64,000 bases of DNA. Source: Oryzicola mucosus (GTDB lineage: Bacteria; Pseudomonadota; Alphaproteobacteria; Rhizobiales; Rhizobiaceae). Both the position numbers and the translations under genes were made by a program. Of the stretch, positions 1 through 12,284 are shown in pieces (within the stretch, counting starts at the first letter, position 1; each line of letters begins with the position of its first letter). The notes under the pieces are model-generated. The model saw nothing but the letters and a program-made list of their open reading frames with translations. It did no database searches and was not told the origin of the DNA. The stretch is taken from NCBI RefSeq assembly GCF_014534685.1, contig NZ_JACVVX010000001.1, forward strand, positions 512,501-576,500, given 5' to 3'.

Positions 1-1
1 G

Positions 2-652
2 ATGTCGGACAGCTCGGAACTGCTTTATGTCGCGGCGACGTTTGCCGGCACATCGCGGAAATTCTACCGGTTCCAGACGGAAGACGGCGCGCTCGACTAT
101 TTCGACGAGGAAGGCCGCAGTTCGCGCCAGTTCCTGCTGCGCAATCCGCTGCCGAACGGCAAGTTCCGTTCCGGCTTCGGCGGCCGCAAGCATCCCATTC
201 TGGGCTATGTACGCATGCATACCGGCGTCGACTGGGCGGCCCCGACCGGAACGCCGATCATCGCCTCGGGCAATGGCACGGTGGAAAAGGCCGGATGGGC
301 CAGCGGCTACGGCAAGCAGACGATTCTCCGGCATGCCAATGGATACGAGACCTCCTACAATCACCAGAGCCGCATCGCCAATGGCGTGGTGCCCGGTGCC
401 AAGGTGCGGCAGGGCCAGGTGATCGGCTATGTCGGCACAACCGGCCTGTCGACCGGCGCGCATCTGCATTACGAGTTGATCGTCAATGGCACGAAAGTCG
501 ATCCGATGCGTGTCCGCCTGCCCGGCGGCAGGACGTTGAAAGGCGCAGAACTGGAAGCCTTCAGCAAGGAACGCGAACGCATCGACGAATTGCTGAAGGA
601 CGAGGACCAGAACTCGTTGAAAGTTGCCAGCACAGCCAAGCTGAACGGCTAA
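2..652 (+). CDS. M23 family metallopeptidase, 5'-partial
   Basis: This is the C-terminal part of a zinc endopeptidase of the LytM/M23 family, which cuts peptidoglycan cross-bridges in the periplasm. The visible 216 residues hold the complete catalytic domain: a GFGGRKHP segment near residue 60, the H-x3-D zinc motif at H73/D77 and a C-terminal HLH motif near residue 155. The first ATG in this frame lies at base 2, but full-length rhizobial relatives are several hundred residues long, so the true start is almost certainly upstream of the window. The stop overlaps the convergent MFS gene by four bases. Whether the product is an active amidase-type enzyme or a degenerate activator cannot be judged without the N-terminus; the metal ligands seen argue for activity. 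Confidence 0.9.
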   Translation: MSDSSELLYVAATFAGTSRKFYRFQTEDGALDYFDEEGRSSRQFLLRNPLPNGKFRSGFGGRKHPILGYVRMHTGVDWAAPTGTPIIASGNGTVEKAGWASGYGKQTILRHANGYETSYNHQSRIANGVVPGAKVRQGQVIGYVGTTGLSTGAHLHYELIVNGTKVDPMRVRLPGGRTLKGAELEAFSKERERIDELLKDEDQNSLKVASTAKLNG

Positions 653-2187
653 GGCATCTCACCTGCATCCGCTGCCGCTTTCGACAACGCTTCAGGTTTC
701 GCCGGCCAGGACGGCTGCGTGGTCCAAGCCAACAGCGCCGCGATCAGCGCCATGACCGCAGCCGCGCCCGCGACGGCCTGAAAAGCGTTGTTCGTGGCAG
801 CGATTCGCAGGGTCTCCGCTGCCGGATCGAGCGGTTGGACGAGCAGACCGCCGAATTCCACGCCCGGCACCTGCGTTCCCGCGATGGCGCCGAAGACAAT
901 GCCCGCTATCGCTCCCAACCCGGCTACCGCCAAAAGCCCCGCTGCGCGGGCGACGGCATTGTTGATGCCCGATGCGAGCCCCGTGTCCTGGTCGGGCGTC
1001 GCCATCATGACGGCGGTCGACAAAGGCGAGACGAGACAGGCCATGCCGATTCCGCTCAGCACCAGGAATGGGAAGGTGACCGTCCAAAGCTGCATGGCGT
1101 TAAAGCTGAGCGTCAATCCGGTATAGGCAACGCATACGATGGCAGCGCCGAGCGTCAGCGGCAGACGCGGACCGATTCGATCGGCGAGGCGGCCCGCTGC
1201 GCTGGAAAACAGCGCGATCGAAGCCGATAGCGGCAGGAAGACCAGGCTCACCTGCCATTCCGGCACGCCCCATGCGGACACGACGGTCATCGGCAGGAAG
1301 AACAGGACGGCGGTGAAGCCGAAATACAGCACCAGCGTGTAAAGGTTGGCCCCGGAAAAAGCGCGCGAGGCAAACAGCCCGAGCTTGACCATCGGCTCGG
1401 CCGCCCGTCTCTCCCAAGCGATGAAGACGGCAAACAGCGCGACGCCGATGAAAACCCATAGCCAGGGAGAGGCGACCCGGCTCTCCGGCGCGATGCCAAA
1501 ATCGGTCAACCCCCAGGCGATAAAGCCAAGTCCGCCGGTCGCCAGCGCAGCACCGGGCCAGTCAAGACGCCGATGTTGGGCAGGCCGGTCGTCCGGCACC
1601 TTGGCAAGCAGCATCCACAAAGCCAGCGCGCCGATCGGCAGGTTGATGGCGAAAACCAGGCGCCAAACCCAATCCGCGCCAATGGACAAGACCACCCCGC
1701 CGACAAACGGCCCCAAAGCGGTGGTCAGCGAGGAGAACGCCGCCCATTGTCCGATCGCCTTGCCGCGGATATCCGGCGGATAGGATTTGGCAATGATGGC
1801 AAGACTGCTCGGCACCATGAAGGCTGCGCCTATGCCTTGCGCGGCACGCATCCCGATCAGCATCTCCGCACTGGTGGCAAGAGCGCAACCGACGGAGGTG
1901 ACGACAAAGAAAGCAATGCCGGCGACAAATATCTTTCGGATACCGAAGACGTCGCCCGCCGCGCCGCCAAGCAGAACCAGCGCCGCCAGAAACAGCATGT
2001 AGGCATTGCTGATCCACTGCGCGTCAATCAGCGAGGCATCGAGATCGCGCCTGATCACCGGCATCGCCAGGGAGACGACGGAACCGTCGATAAATCCCAT
2101 GCTCGAGGCAAGAATAGCCGAAACCAGCACGTAAGGCCGCGAAGAGGCCGGACAGTAGGCCGGCCCGGAAGCTGTGGAATCGCTCAT
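649..2187 (-). CDS. MFS drug efflux transporter, DHA2 (14-TM) family
   Basis: The 512-residue product is an inner-membrane proton antiporter of the DHA2 (EmrB/QacA) branch of the major facilitator superfamily, likely exporting drugs or other amphiphilic compounds. The protein is strongly hydrophobic throughout. Motif A appears as GDVFGIRK at residues 78-85, after the second helix, and a motif-C-like proline/glycine stretch (LGPFVGGVV) follows near residue 160. Length fits a 14-helix permease. The gene stands alone: no membrane-fusion partner or regulator is adjacent, and it is convergent with the M23 gene. The ATG at 2187 has only a weak GGAA-type ribosome site. Substrate cannot be inferred from the sequence. 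Confidence 0.88.
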   Translation of the reverse strand: MSDSTASGPAYCPASSRPYVLVSAILASSMGFIDGSVVSLAMPVIRRDLDASLIDAQWISNAYMLFLAALVLLGGAAGDVFGIRKIFVAGIAFFVVTSVGCALATSAEMLIGMRAAQGIGAAFMVPSSLAIIAKSYPPDIRGKAIGQWAAFSSLTTALGPFVGGVVLSIGADWVWRLVFAINLPIGALALWMLLAKVPDDRPAQHRRLDWPGAALATGGLGFIAWGLTDFGIAPESRVASPWLWVFIGVALFAVFIAWERRAAEPMVKLGLFASRAFSGANLYTLVLYFGFTAVLFFLPMTVVSAWGVPEWQVSLVFLPLSASIALFSSAAGRLADRIGPRLPLTLGAAIVCVAYTGLTLSFNAMQLWTVTFPFLVLSGIGMACLVSPLSTAVMMATPDQDTGLASGINNAVARAAGLLAVAGLGAIAGIVFGAIAGTQVPGVEFGGLLVQPLDPAAETLRIAATNNAFQAVAGAAAVMALIAALLAWTTQPSWPAKPEALSKAAADAGEMP

Positions 2188-2295
2188 TTACGGATTTCCA
2201 GTTACAGCCAGTACAGGCTGGCATGGAAAGGTTTCGGACCGCAACAGCTTTGCGCGGCAGCGCCGGCTGGTTCAGCTCTATGATCTTAACGAAAA

Positions 2296-2321
2296 CGGCG
2301 GCGATGTCGCCATCGCCGCCG
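2296..2321 (-). terminator. Rho-independent terminator of the L,D-transpeptidase gene
   Basis: An 11-base-pair GC-rich stem (arms 2296-2306 and 2311-2321, loop TCGC) is followed on the minus strand by a T-rich run. It lies directly after the stop of the minus-strand L,D-transpeptidase gene. Confidence 0.75.
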
Positions 2322-2346
2322 CGTCAATCCAATACAAGCTTAGTGC

Positions 2347-3783
2347 CTATTCGATGAAGTCGACGGTCACGCCGGGCTTGACCAGCTTCGCGAGCTCGAA
2401 TGCATCGAAATTCGTCAACCGAACGCAACCATGGCTCTCGGTCTTGCCGATCTTGGATGGCTCGGGCGTGCCGTGAATGCCGTAGGTCGGCTTGTCCAGC
2501 GCAATCCAGATCGAACCGACGGGGCCGTTGGGTCCCGGCGGGATGGTCAGGACCTTGTCGTTTTCGCCCTGCTTGAAGTTGATCTTGGGATTGTAGGTGT
2601 AGTTGGGATTGAACGCGATGCGGCTGACAGCATGGGTACCTGTTGGCGAAGGCGTATCGGATGAGCCGATCGTGGCGGGATAGGCAGCCACCAGCTTGCC
2701 GTCGGCACCATAGGCGCGGACCTGCTTCAGCCCCTTGTCGGCAATGATGTGGGTGACCGGCGTGCTGACGAGCTTGCCGAAATTGGCGACCTTGATCAAT
2801 GTTCCCGGCCGGTTGAAATTGGCCTCCGGGTTGAGAGCCTTGAGATAGGCCTCGTCCATGTGGAAACGCTCGGCCAGCGCTTCCGTCACCGAAGTAAAGC
2901 TCATCGCGGGGAGTTGCGCCTTCTGGCTGTAGTCGTCCGGAACGGACGCCACATAAGGACCGGCGACATCCTCGGGCGAAATCTCATAGGTCGCAAAGGC
3001 GTCACCACCGGTGGCGGCAAGCGCCATTTCGATTTCCTTGGTGTCGGTCGACTTCAGATTGGTACCGGTCAATTCACGGTAGGCAACCAGCGCCTTGTCG
3101 ACATTGCTGCCGAAGCGTCCGTCGATCACGCCGGGCGAGGCGCCGACCCGGTCGAGCAGAATCTGCAAGGCTGCGACATCCTCTCTGCCGCCAAGCCGCG
3201 GCTCGCCGACGATCGCTCCCTGCGCAGGGGGCGGAGGCGGTGTCGAGGTTAAGCTTCGATCGTTGCCGGTTGGCGGCTCGATCGTCCCCACCGTCGAATT
3301 GTCCAGCGGTTCGCGACGCACCACGCGCTCTTCGGGGAGAGGCTCGCGTCCGGTTTGAAAACCGGGCTCGGAACCATAGGTCGGCGGCGCTTCAGGATAG
3401 GCTCCGCGTGCGTAGGTGTCGTCGCCACCCAGGGGGACGCCATTGTTCAGTTCGTCAAGCGTACGCCGACGGAATTCGCCATTGTCGGGATAGCCACCAC
3501 GCAGATAGGGATCGTCAGGCAAACCTTGGCGGCGCGCCGCGCGCTGGTCATAGCCGCCGTCGTCCGGCGCTTCGACGCCGATCACCCGTCCGGTCGCAGC
3601 ATCGATGATGACGCGGTTGCCATTACGGTCGTAGAAAATGTCGACATCGCCATTCTGCGCCAGCTGAATGCCATGCGCCCGGCCTATACGCTCTGCCGGA
3701 TCGGCATCCGGAATGGCTGCAAAAGCCGCGAAGGGCGAAAGGCTGGCTCCTAAAACCGATGTGACAATCATTTTTCGCAACAT
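2347..3783 (-). CDS. Secreted L,D-transpeptidase (YkuD) with peptidoglycan-binding domain
   Basis: The predicted product forms 3-3 cross-links in peptidoglycan or attaches proteins to it in the periplasm. I start it at the ATG at 3783, because that puts a classical signal peptide (about residues 1-22, ending FAAFA) at the N-terminus and a GGAGAG site lies upstream; the frame stays open further upstream without a signal peptide. In order, the 478 residues contain a proline-rich, low-complexity segment (about 70-190), a peptidoglycan-binding helical domain (about 195-245), a LysM-like stretch (about 294-332) and a C-terminal YkuD domain (about 341-477). The catalytic signature SHGCVRL is intact at 450-456, with Cys452 as nucleophile, and the upstream histidine sits in GIHGT near 437. 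The gene is monocistronic by its own terminator. Confidence 0.92.
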   Translation of the reverse strand: MLRKMIVTSVLGASLSPFAAFAAIPDADPAERIGRAHGIQLAQNGDVDIFYDRNGNRVIIDAATGRVIGVEAPDDGGYDQRAARRQGLPDDPYLRGGYPDNGEFRRRTLDELNNGVPLGGDDTYARGAYPEAPPTYGSEPGFQTGREPLPEERVVRREPLDNSTVGTIEPPTGNDRSLTSTPPPPPAQGAIVGEPRLGGREDVAALQILLDRVGASPGVIDGRFGSNVDKALVAYRELTGTNLKSTDTKEIEMALAATGGDAFATYEISPEDVAGPYVASVPDDYSQKAQLPAMSFTSVTEALAERFHMDEAYLKALNPEANFNRPGTLIKVANFGKLVSTPVTHIIADKGLKQVRAYGADGKLVAAYPATIGSSDTPSPTGTHAVSRIAFNPNYTYNPKINFKQGENDKVLTIPPGPNGPVGSIWIALDKPTYGIHGTPEPSKIGKTESHGCVRLTNFDAFELAKLVKPGVTVDFIE

Positions 3784-3887
3784 GGTTGCCAACGCTCTCC
3801 ATTCTCTTCCGTTCCGCGCCGTCACGCGGATGCGGCCCAAACCACCACAGCTTTCCAGCCTATTGGATTCATTATGAACAGGGCATG

Positions 3888-3915
3888 AAAATGGCCGCAT
3901 CGCTGCGGCCATTTT
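3888..3915 (-). terminator. Terminator after clpB
   Basis: A 12-base-pair stem (3888-3899 with 3904-3915, loop TCGC) built on AAAATGGCCGCA is placed 20 bases after the clpB stop. Both flanks are A/T-rich, so it could work in either direction. Confidence 0.75.
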
Positions 3916-3933
3916 TTAACCCATGCAGATTTT

Positions 3934-6543
<2,610 letters not shown>

Positions 6544-6687
6544 GTCTGTCTCCAATCCGTCCCCGGCCCGCTTTGCGGCACCGGATTCGCTTAAGGTGAC
6601 GGGCCTGCTCGCATGAGCCAGACCCCGTTGCGCCTGATATGGGTATGCGCTTTGTTTTGCTCAAGATACCGGCAAGGGCTGAAACGA

Positions 6688-6718
6688 AAAACGGCCGGGC
6701 GCAGGGCCCGGCCGTTTT
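6688..6718 (-). terminator. Strong terminator after the DUF4167 gene
   Basis: A perfect 13-base-pair stem (6688-6700 with 6706-6718, loop GCAGG) contains CGGCCGGGC and is followed on the minus strand by a T-rich tail. It separates the DUF4167 gene from clpB. Confidence 0.85.
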
Positions 6719-6752
6719 CGATTTATGCTCGTCTGACCTGATGTCGCTGATA

Positions 6753-7673
6753 TCAGTCGTCAACAACCGCCAGGTCCGGTGCCCCGGCTGCGGCTTCCGC
6801 CGGCTCGGCGCTCTCTTCGCGCGGCTTGCGCGGCTTGCGTCCACGGCGTGGCTTTTCCGGTTGTGCCGGGGCTTCCGCCTCGACAGCGGCGGCCGGCTCT
6901 GCAACCGATGCGGCTGCTGGCGCGGCAGCGACCGGCTCGACGGCCGGTGCAACAACGGGTGCTGGGGCAACCGACATAGCGGGTGCGCTTGCCTGCTGCG
7001 GCGCATCCTCGGCCTTTGGCTCCGCACTGGCTTCGTTTGCAGCTTCAGCATTGGCTTCGCGGCGATCGCCATAGCGGCCACGACGGCCACGCTGTGCCCG
7101 TTCGCGCGGTGCGGGAGCGGCATCGACAGGCGTCTCTGCGCTGTAGGCGATTTCCGCAGGAGTGCCTTCGATCACCGGTTGCGGGCCGGAGCCGTCGGCC
7201 ACGGGCGCGGCCTGTGATGCGGGCGGAGCGGAATGTTGCGGCCGCTGCTGCTGCTTTGGCTGGGCGTAATCCGAACCGTTGTTCGAGTTCTGCCCGTCGT
7301 CGCGATCGTCGTCCATATCCTGGTCGAAATCGTCGCGATTGTTGCTGTCGTCGCGGTTTTGCGGAGCTTGCTGCACCGGCATCTGCGCCATGGCGGCTGC
7401 GATGATGCGGTTGTAATGTTCGGCGTGCTGAAGATAGTTCTCCGCCACCACACGATCGCCGGAGCTTTGAGCATCCCGTGCGAGGGTCGTGTACTTCTCA
7501 GCGATCTGCTGAGCTGAACCGCGAATCTTCACATCCGGTCCATTACTCTCGTAATTACGCGTAAGCGGGTTTGGCCCCTTGCGGTTGTTATTATTGTTAT
7601 TGTTGTTGTTATTACTGTTATTATTATTGTTGTTACGACCGCGCATGCGCCTGTTCTGCTGTTGTGGCCTCAT
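6753..7673 (-). CDS. DUF4167 domain-containing protein with poly-asparagine tract
   Basis: This is an alphaproteobacterial protein of unknown function. The conserved DUF4167 block covers about residues 30-105 and includes the NGPDVKIRGSAQQIAEKY segment. The rest is low complexity: an N-terminal arginine/glutamine patch, a run of six and ten asparagines broken by one serine, an acidic Asp/Asn stretch around residues 120-150, and a long Ala/Pro/Glu-rich tail with Arg-rich (RGRR, RRGRKPRKPR) patches. The composition looks like an RNA-associated, disordered protein, but this is inference. I start it at the ATG at 7673 (MRPQQQNRR), where the conserved part begins and a GAAGAGA site precedes it. 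It lies downstream of prfA-prmC, separated by 305 bases. Confidence 0.88.
   Translation of the reverse strand: MRPQQQNRRMRGRNNNNNNSNNNNNNNNNNRKGPNPLTRNYESNGPDVKIRGSAQQIAEKYTTLARDAQSSGDRVVAENYLQHAEHYNRIIAAAMAQMPVQQAPQNRDDSNNRDDFDQDMDDDRDDGQNSNNGSDYAQPKQQQRPQHSAPPASQAAPVADGSGPQPVIEGTPAEIAYSAETPVDAAPAPRERAQRGRRGRYGDRREANAEAANEASAEPKAEDAPQQASAPAMSVAPAPVVAPAVEPVAAAPAAASVAEPAAAVEAEAPAQPEKPRRGRKPRKPREESAEPAEAAAGAPDLAVVDD
7584..7634 (-). repeat. Trinucleotide repeat encoding poly-Asn
   Basis: Seventeen consecutive triplets read AAT, AAC or AGT on the coding strand and give the run of 10 and 6 asparagines split by one serine in the DUF4167 protein. Because the unit is three bases, length changes would stay in frame. 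Confidence 0.9.
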
Positions 7674-7978
7674 CCGATTCTCTTCGCTTTGAAAAAGGTT
7701 GCGAGCGGCGCTTCTCCAGCTGCCTGCCGTCTCGTAGTCTTTTCGCTGGTGCACGCTCGCGGCAAATGAGTGGAGCCACGTGCGATCCCGCTTAGGTCTC
7801 GTGTATCTTTCCGGACGAGCCCCGCACGAAGCAAAGCGTCGTCTACGCAAGAAGGCAGCTTTTTATCCATGGAAACCGAATCGATAAGAGCACTGCCTGC
7901 TTCGTCTCATCCGGTAATTTGGACCCTAGCCGCATTCGAATTTGTTGCCAAGAGGTTTTTTTGTGGCATTCCAATGCG
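7674..7978. other. 305-base intergenic gap between prmC and the DUF4167 gene
   Basis: I see no credible gene here. The reading frames that cross it show no family signature and continue antisense into prmC. It presumably carries the DUF4167 promoter; I could not pick out a certain -35/-10 pair. Its base composition is somewhat AT-richer than the flanking genes. Confidence 0.5.
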
Positions 7979-8842
7979 TCAAGGCCTTGTGAACAAAAGA
8001 ACCCGGTCGTTTCCGCCGAGGTCGGTCAGCGCCTCGACAAGGCTCCAGCCACAGGAACTGAATATGGCCGTTACATCGGCTTTCTGGTCATGTCCGATCT
8101 CCAAAGCGGCCAGGCCGCCGTGCGCCAGATATGCCGGACCCTGCTCCCCAATGATCCTGTAGGGATCAAGCCCGTCCGCGCCGCCATCGAGCGCACGAAC
8201 CGGATCGAAATGCCGGACCTCCTGCTGCAGACCCTCAATCTGTTGCGAGGGTATATAAGGTGGGTTGGAGGCAATTACATCGTATCGGCCCGAAATTTCC
8301 TCGAACCAGTCCGATTGAACTGCAGCGAAGCGGTTGGAAAGTCCAAGATGGTCTGCGTTGCGGGTGGCTGTGGCAACGGCATCCGCTGAGATGTCGACAC
8401 CCATGCCGGACGCTTTTGGACAGGCCGATAAGACCGCGAGGAGGATAGCGCCGGTGCCGGTTCCAAGATCGAGGATGCGGCAAGCGCCACGCCGCTCGGA
8501 AACCTCGCGCACAAAAGGAAGAACGGCATCGACCAGCGTTTCGGTATCCGGTCGTGGCTCCAGCGTCTCGCGGGACAGCTCAAGTTTCAGCCCATAAAAC
8601 TCGCGAAAGCCGAGTATGCGATGGAGCGGCTCGCCTGCTAAGCGCCGCTCGACCGCCGCGATCAGCGGTTCGACCCCGTGGACGGGCAAGGTGGGGTCGG
8701 TGATAGCCTGGCTGCGCGTCGTGCCGGTAAAGTGCTCGACCAAAAGCCTGGCATCCAGAGCCGCGTCGGTGACTCCAGCCTCGCTCAGCCGCCGGCGCGC
8801 CTCGCGCAGAAGGGCGCCAAGCGGATGCGCGGCATCAGGCAT
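7979..8842 (-). CDS. prmC: Release factor glutamine methyltransferase PrmC
   Basis: PrmC methylates the glutamine of the GGQ motif in release factors RF1 and RF2, using S-adenosylmethionine. The product is 287 residues: an N-terminal helical substrate-recognition domain (about 1-90), then a Rossmann methyltransferase with motif I DLGTGTG at 125-131 and the hallmark NPPY at 193-196. The ATG at 8842 overlaps the end of prfA, so enzyme and substrate are translationally coupled. An upstream TTG would extend the protein by six residues but would increase the overlap. Function is secure from the NPPY motif and the adjacency to prfA. Confidence 0.96.
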   Translation of the reverse strand: MPDAAHPLGALLREARRRLSEAGVTDAALDARLLVEHFTGTTRSQAITDPTLPVHGVEPLIAAVERRLAGEPLHRILGFREFYGLKLELSRETLEPRPDTETLVDAVLPFVREVSERRGACRILDLGTGTGAILLAVLSACPKASGMGVDISADAVATATRNADHLGLSNRFAAVQSDWFEEISGRYDVIASNPPYIPSQQIEGLQQEVRHFDPVRALDGGADGLDPYRIIGEQGPAYLAHGGLAALEIGHDQKADVTAIFSSCGWSLVEALTDLGGNDRVLLFTRP

Positions 8843-9920
8843 TGTTGCCCATATCGGCAAGAAGCGCCGACTGATGGTCTGAAATCAGCGCGCCCACCAC
8901 CTCTTCGAGTTCGCCCATCATCACCCGGTCGAGCTTGTACAGCGTCAGGTTGATGCGATGGTCGGTCAGCCGTCCCTGCGGGAAATTATAGGTCCGGATG
9001 CGTTCGGAACGGTCGCCCGAGCCGACCTGCAGCTTGCGCGCCTCCGAGCGTTCGCTGGCGGCGCGGTTGCGCTCCATGTCGTAGAGCCGGGCGCGCAAGA
9101 TCTGCATGGCGCGGGCGCGGTTCTGGTGCTGCGATTTTTCCGCCGAGACCACCATGATGCCCGTCGGCAGGTGGGTGATGCGCACGGCCGAGTCGGTAGT
9201 ATTGACGTGCTGCCCGCCCGCTCCCGATGCGCGCATGGTGTCGATGCGTATATCGTCTGGCTTGATGTCTATGTCGACGTCCTCGGCCTCGGGCAGGACC
9301 GCGACCGTCGCAGCGGATGTGTGAATGCGCCCGCTGGTCTCCGTCTCTGGGACACGCTGAACCCGATGCACGCCGGATTCGAACTTCAGATGCGCGAACA
9401 CGCCCTTGCCGGATACGGAGGCGACCACTTCCTTGAAGCCGCCGACTTCACCTTCGCTGGCCGAGATCAGCTCGAAGCGCCAACCCATCGACGCAGCATA
9501 GCGCTCATACATGCGATAGAGGTCGCCGGCGAAAAGGGCTGCTTCGTCGCCGCCGGTGCCGGCGCGGATTTCCAGGATAGCGTTGCGATCGTCAGCGGCG
9601 TCCTTGGGCAGCAGGAGTATCTGGATCTCCTGCTGCAAGGCCTCGATGCTGTCTTCGACGCCGGGAATATCGGCCTCGGCCAATTCGCGCATTTCGGCAT
9701 CGCTGCTCTTGTCTGCGACCATCGCCTTGAGATCAGACAATTCCGTCTCGGCCGAGCGCAGCTGTCGGATGCGCCCCACGAGGTCCTGGATGTCGGAATA
9801 TTCGGATGCCAAGCGGACATAGACGTCGGGCTCCGGCCCAGCCGCCATCTGCGCTTCGAGCATCTCGAAGCGCTTTACCACCTGGTCCATACGGTCGCGG
9901 GGAAGATCAATCATGCTCAT
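8835..9920 (-). CDS. prfA: Peptide chain release factor 1
   Basis: RF1 recognises UAA and UAG stop codons in the ribosomal A site and triggers peptide release. The 361 residues contain the PxT-type peptide anticodon (PET, about residue 191-193) and the catalytic GGQ at 235-237, inside [13 protein letters not shown]. The ATG at 9920 shares its A with the TGA stop of ptsP (TGATG), and the 3' end overlaps prmC, so the three genes form one coupled unit. A second in-frame ATG two codons later could also serve. Length and domain order are typical, and no programmed frameshift is present, as expected for RF1 rather than RF2. Confidence 0.97.
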   Translation of the reverse strand: MSMIDLPRDRMDQVVKRFEMLEAQMAAGPEPDVYVRLASEYSDIQDLVGRIRQLRSAETELSDLKAMVADKSSDAEMRELAEADIPGVEDSIEALQQEIQILLLPKDAADDRNAILEIRAGTGGDEAALFAGDLYRMYERYAASMGWRFELISASEGEVGGFKEVVASVSGKGVFAHLKFESGVHRVQRVPETETSGRIHTSAATVAVLPEAEDVDIDIKPDDIRIDTMRASGAGGQHVNTTDSAVRITHLPTGIMVVSAEKSQHQNRARAMQILRARLYDMERNRAASERSEARKLQVGSGDRSERIRTYNFPQGRLTDHRINLTLYKLDRVMMGELEEVVGALISDHQSALLADMGNNA

Positions 9921-12190
9921 CAAACTGGAATGTCGCGGTCGTCGGCAAAGGCCTGCAGCAGCGCGCGCATCGGCACCTTTGTCGAAGTGCCGGAAAGATT
10001 ATCGTCGAGAAGGGCTTTCAACTCGCCCAGCGGAAGCTCCGTCAGCATCGCCTTGACCGGGCCGATGGAGGCGGGAGACATCGAGATGGAACGATAGCCG
10101 AGCCCCAGCAGCGCCATGGCGGAAATCGGCCGGCCGGCCAGCTCGCCGCACAGCGTGACGGTGGTGTTGTTGCGGACGCCCGCATCGGCGATCTGCTTGA
10201 GAACGCGCATGAACGGCACCGACAGCGGGTCGAAACGGTCGGCAAGCAGCGTGTTGCCGCGATCCACCGCCATGATAAATTGGAACAGGTCGTTGGAGCC
10301 GACCGAGACGAAATCCACCGCCTTCATCAACTCGTCGAGCTGCCACAACAGCGAGGGCACCTCGACCATGGCGCCGAGTTTCAGGCTGGTCGGCAGATGG
10401 TGGGCGAAGCGCGAGAGATGCCGCACCTCACGGTCGATGATCTCGCGCGCCTGGGCGATTTCGCCGAGTTCCGTCACCATCGGCAGCATCAGCTTCAGTT
10501 CGCGGCCGCCGGCCGCCTTGAGCAACGCGCGAATCTGCGTGCGCAGCAGGCCGGGCCGGTCCAGCGTGAGCCGGATGGCGCGCCAACCCAGCGCCGGGTT
10601 TTCTTCCTGCCCCGCTCCTTTGAAGTAGGGCAACACCTTATCGCCGCCGATATCGATGGTGCGGAACGTCACCGCCTTGCCGCGCGCGGCATCGAGCACG
10701 TCGCGATAAAGCTTTTCCTGGGCTTCGGCACGCGGAAAAGTCGCGGCGACCATGAATTGCAGCTCGGTCCTGAACAGGCCGATACCGGCGGCGCCCGATT
10801 CGTTGAGCTGCGGAAGATCGACCGCCAGTCCGGCGTTCATCAAAAGCTCGATGCCGACCCCATCCTTGGTAACGGACGGCTGAGCCCGCAATTCGCGATA
10901 GAGTTCCTGGCGGCGGGCGCGGAAGCGTACTTTCTCGGTATAAGCGGCCTCGAGGCCCGCTTGCGGGCGAAGATGCACGATGCCTTCTTCGCCATCGACG
11001 ATGATCGCATCGCCGTTTTCCGACATCGACACGGCGCCCTTGACCTGGCCGGCGACGGGAATGCCCATGGCGCGGCCGACGATGACGACGTGACTGGTCG
11101 CGGCACCTTCCTCCAGCACCAGACCGCGCAGTTTCTCGCGGGGATAGTCGAGCAGTTCGGCCGCGCCCATCGAACGCGCGACGATGATGGCGTCCTTAGG
11201 CAGGGAGGAGGCGACGTCTTCCGCCCCACGCCCCATCAGCTGGCGCAACAGGCGGTTGGCAAGGTCGTCGAAATCGCTCATCCGCTCGCGCAGATAGGGG
11301 TCGGTCATATGGATCATGCGCGCGCGCATGTCGCTCTGGACCTTCTCGACCGCGGCTTCCGCCGTCAAACCGTTGCGGACGGCTTCTTCCAACCGACGCA
11401 CCCAGCCCCGGTCGTTGGCGAACATCCGATAGGCTTCGAGCACCTCGCGATGCTCACCCTCGAAGGCGACGTCGCGGCGGGACAGCATGTCGTCGATGGA
11501 CAGGCGCAGCGAACCGAGCGCGCTTTCCAACCGCCTTGTTTCCTCGTCGCTGTCCTCGTTGAACAGGTTGGTGACGACGATGCGCGGCTCATGCAGCACG
11601 ACATGGCCAAGGCCGATGCCGTCATTGAAGGAGACGCCGGTGAAACTCGCGGGGCGGCGCAGATCGAGTTCCAGGCCCGGTCGGCTGAGGCGTGCGAGGT
11701 CGCCGGTAGCGATCATCTCGGCGATGACCATCGCCGTGGTCTCCATCGCCTCGATCTCATCCTCGCGATACACGCGCATCGTCTTGTTCTGGACGACCAG
11801 AACGCCGAGCGTACGGCCGGCGCGCAGCACCGGCACGCCGAGGAAGGAATGATAGATTTCCTCGCCCGTCTCGGGCAGGTAGGCGAAGGCGGGATGTTCC
11901 TGCGCGTTGGAGAGATTGAGCGCCCTCGCGCCCGCGGCGATGGTGCCGACGAGACCCTGGCCAAGCCGCAATTGCGCCAGATGGACGGAGCCGGGATTGA
12001 GACCTTCGGTGGCGTAGAGCTCCAGTACGGAATCGGCGCGGAGCACATAAAGCGAGCAGACCTCGGCGACCATATTGGCGGCGATATCGCGCACGATCTG
12101 GTCGAGCCGCGCTTGCGGATCGAGCGGCTGCTGCATGAGCTCACGCAGCCGTTTCAGCAGAACGCGCGGGCCGCCGCCCGGATCACGCAT
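9920..12190 (-). CDS. ptsP: PEP-protein phosphotransferase of the nitrogen PTS (EI-Ntr)
   Basis: EI-Ntr takes a phosphate from phosphoenolpyruvate and passes it to NPr and EIIA-Ntr, a regulatory chain linked to nitrogen and potassium status; it does not itself transport sugar. The 756 residues have an N-terminal GAF sensor domain (about 20-165), the PEP-utilising N-terminal domain, a phosphohistidine segment reading [15 protein letters not shown] near residue 355, and the C-terminal PEP-binding TIM barrel with FRTELQFM and VGSNDLFQF motifs. The ATG at 12190 has GGGA upstream. It follows lysC by 94 bases and is coupled to prfA, an arrangement I recognise from rhizobia. No NPr or EIIA gene is in the window. 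Confidence 0.95.
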   Translation of the reverse strand: MRDPGGGPRVLLKRLRELMQQPLDPQARLDQIVRDIAANMVAEVCSLYVLRADSVLELYATEGLNPGSVHLAQLRLGQGLVGTIAAGARALNLSNAQEHPAFAYLPETGEEIYHSFLGVPVLRAGRTLGVLVVQNKTMRVYREDEIEAMETTAMVIAEMIATGDLARLSRPGLELDLRRPASFTGVSFNDGIGLGHVVLHEPRIVVTNLFNEDSDEETRRLESALGSLRLSIDDMLSRRDVAFEGEHREVLEAYRMFANDRGWVRRLEEAVRNGLTAEAAVEKVQSDMRARMIHMTDPYLRERMSDFDDLANRLLRQLMGRGAEDVASSLPKDAIIVARSMGAAELLDYPREKLRGLVLEEGAATSHVVIVGRAMGIPVAGQVKGAVSMSENGDAIIVDGEEGIVHLRPQAGLEAAYTEKVRFRARRQELYRELRAQPSVTKDGVGIELLMNAGLAVDLPQLNESGAAGIGLFRTELQFMVAATFPRAEAQEKLYRDVLDAARGKAVTFRTIDIGGDKVLPYFKGAGQEENPALGWRAIRLTLDRPGLLRTQIRALLKAAGGRELKLMLPMVTELGEIAQAREIIDREVRHLSRFAHHLPTSLKLGAMVEVPSLLWQLDELMKAVDFVSVGSNDLFQFIMAVDRGNTLLADRFDPLSVPFMRVLKQIADAGVRNNTTVTLCGELAGRPISAMALLGLGYRSISMSPASIGPVKAMLTELPLGELKALLDDNLSGTSTKVPMRALLQAFADDRDIPV

Positions 12191-12284
12191 CAAGATCCCA
12201 TCTCCCCATAAAGCCCGAGACCGGCGACATCATGGCCACCGGCAAGAGATAATGCAATCCAGCGACTCGGCCAGATGCCTGTCG

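Noticed and set aside
7770-8162. 130-codon plus-strand frame between the DUF4167 gene and prmC
   Set aside because: Half of it is antisense to prmC and the rest has no support.
9806-12211. 801-codon open frame antisense to ptsP
   Set aside because: No recognisable domain; it mirrors the ptsP coding strand.
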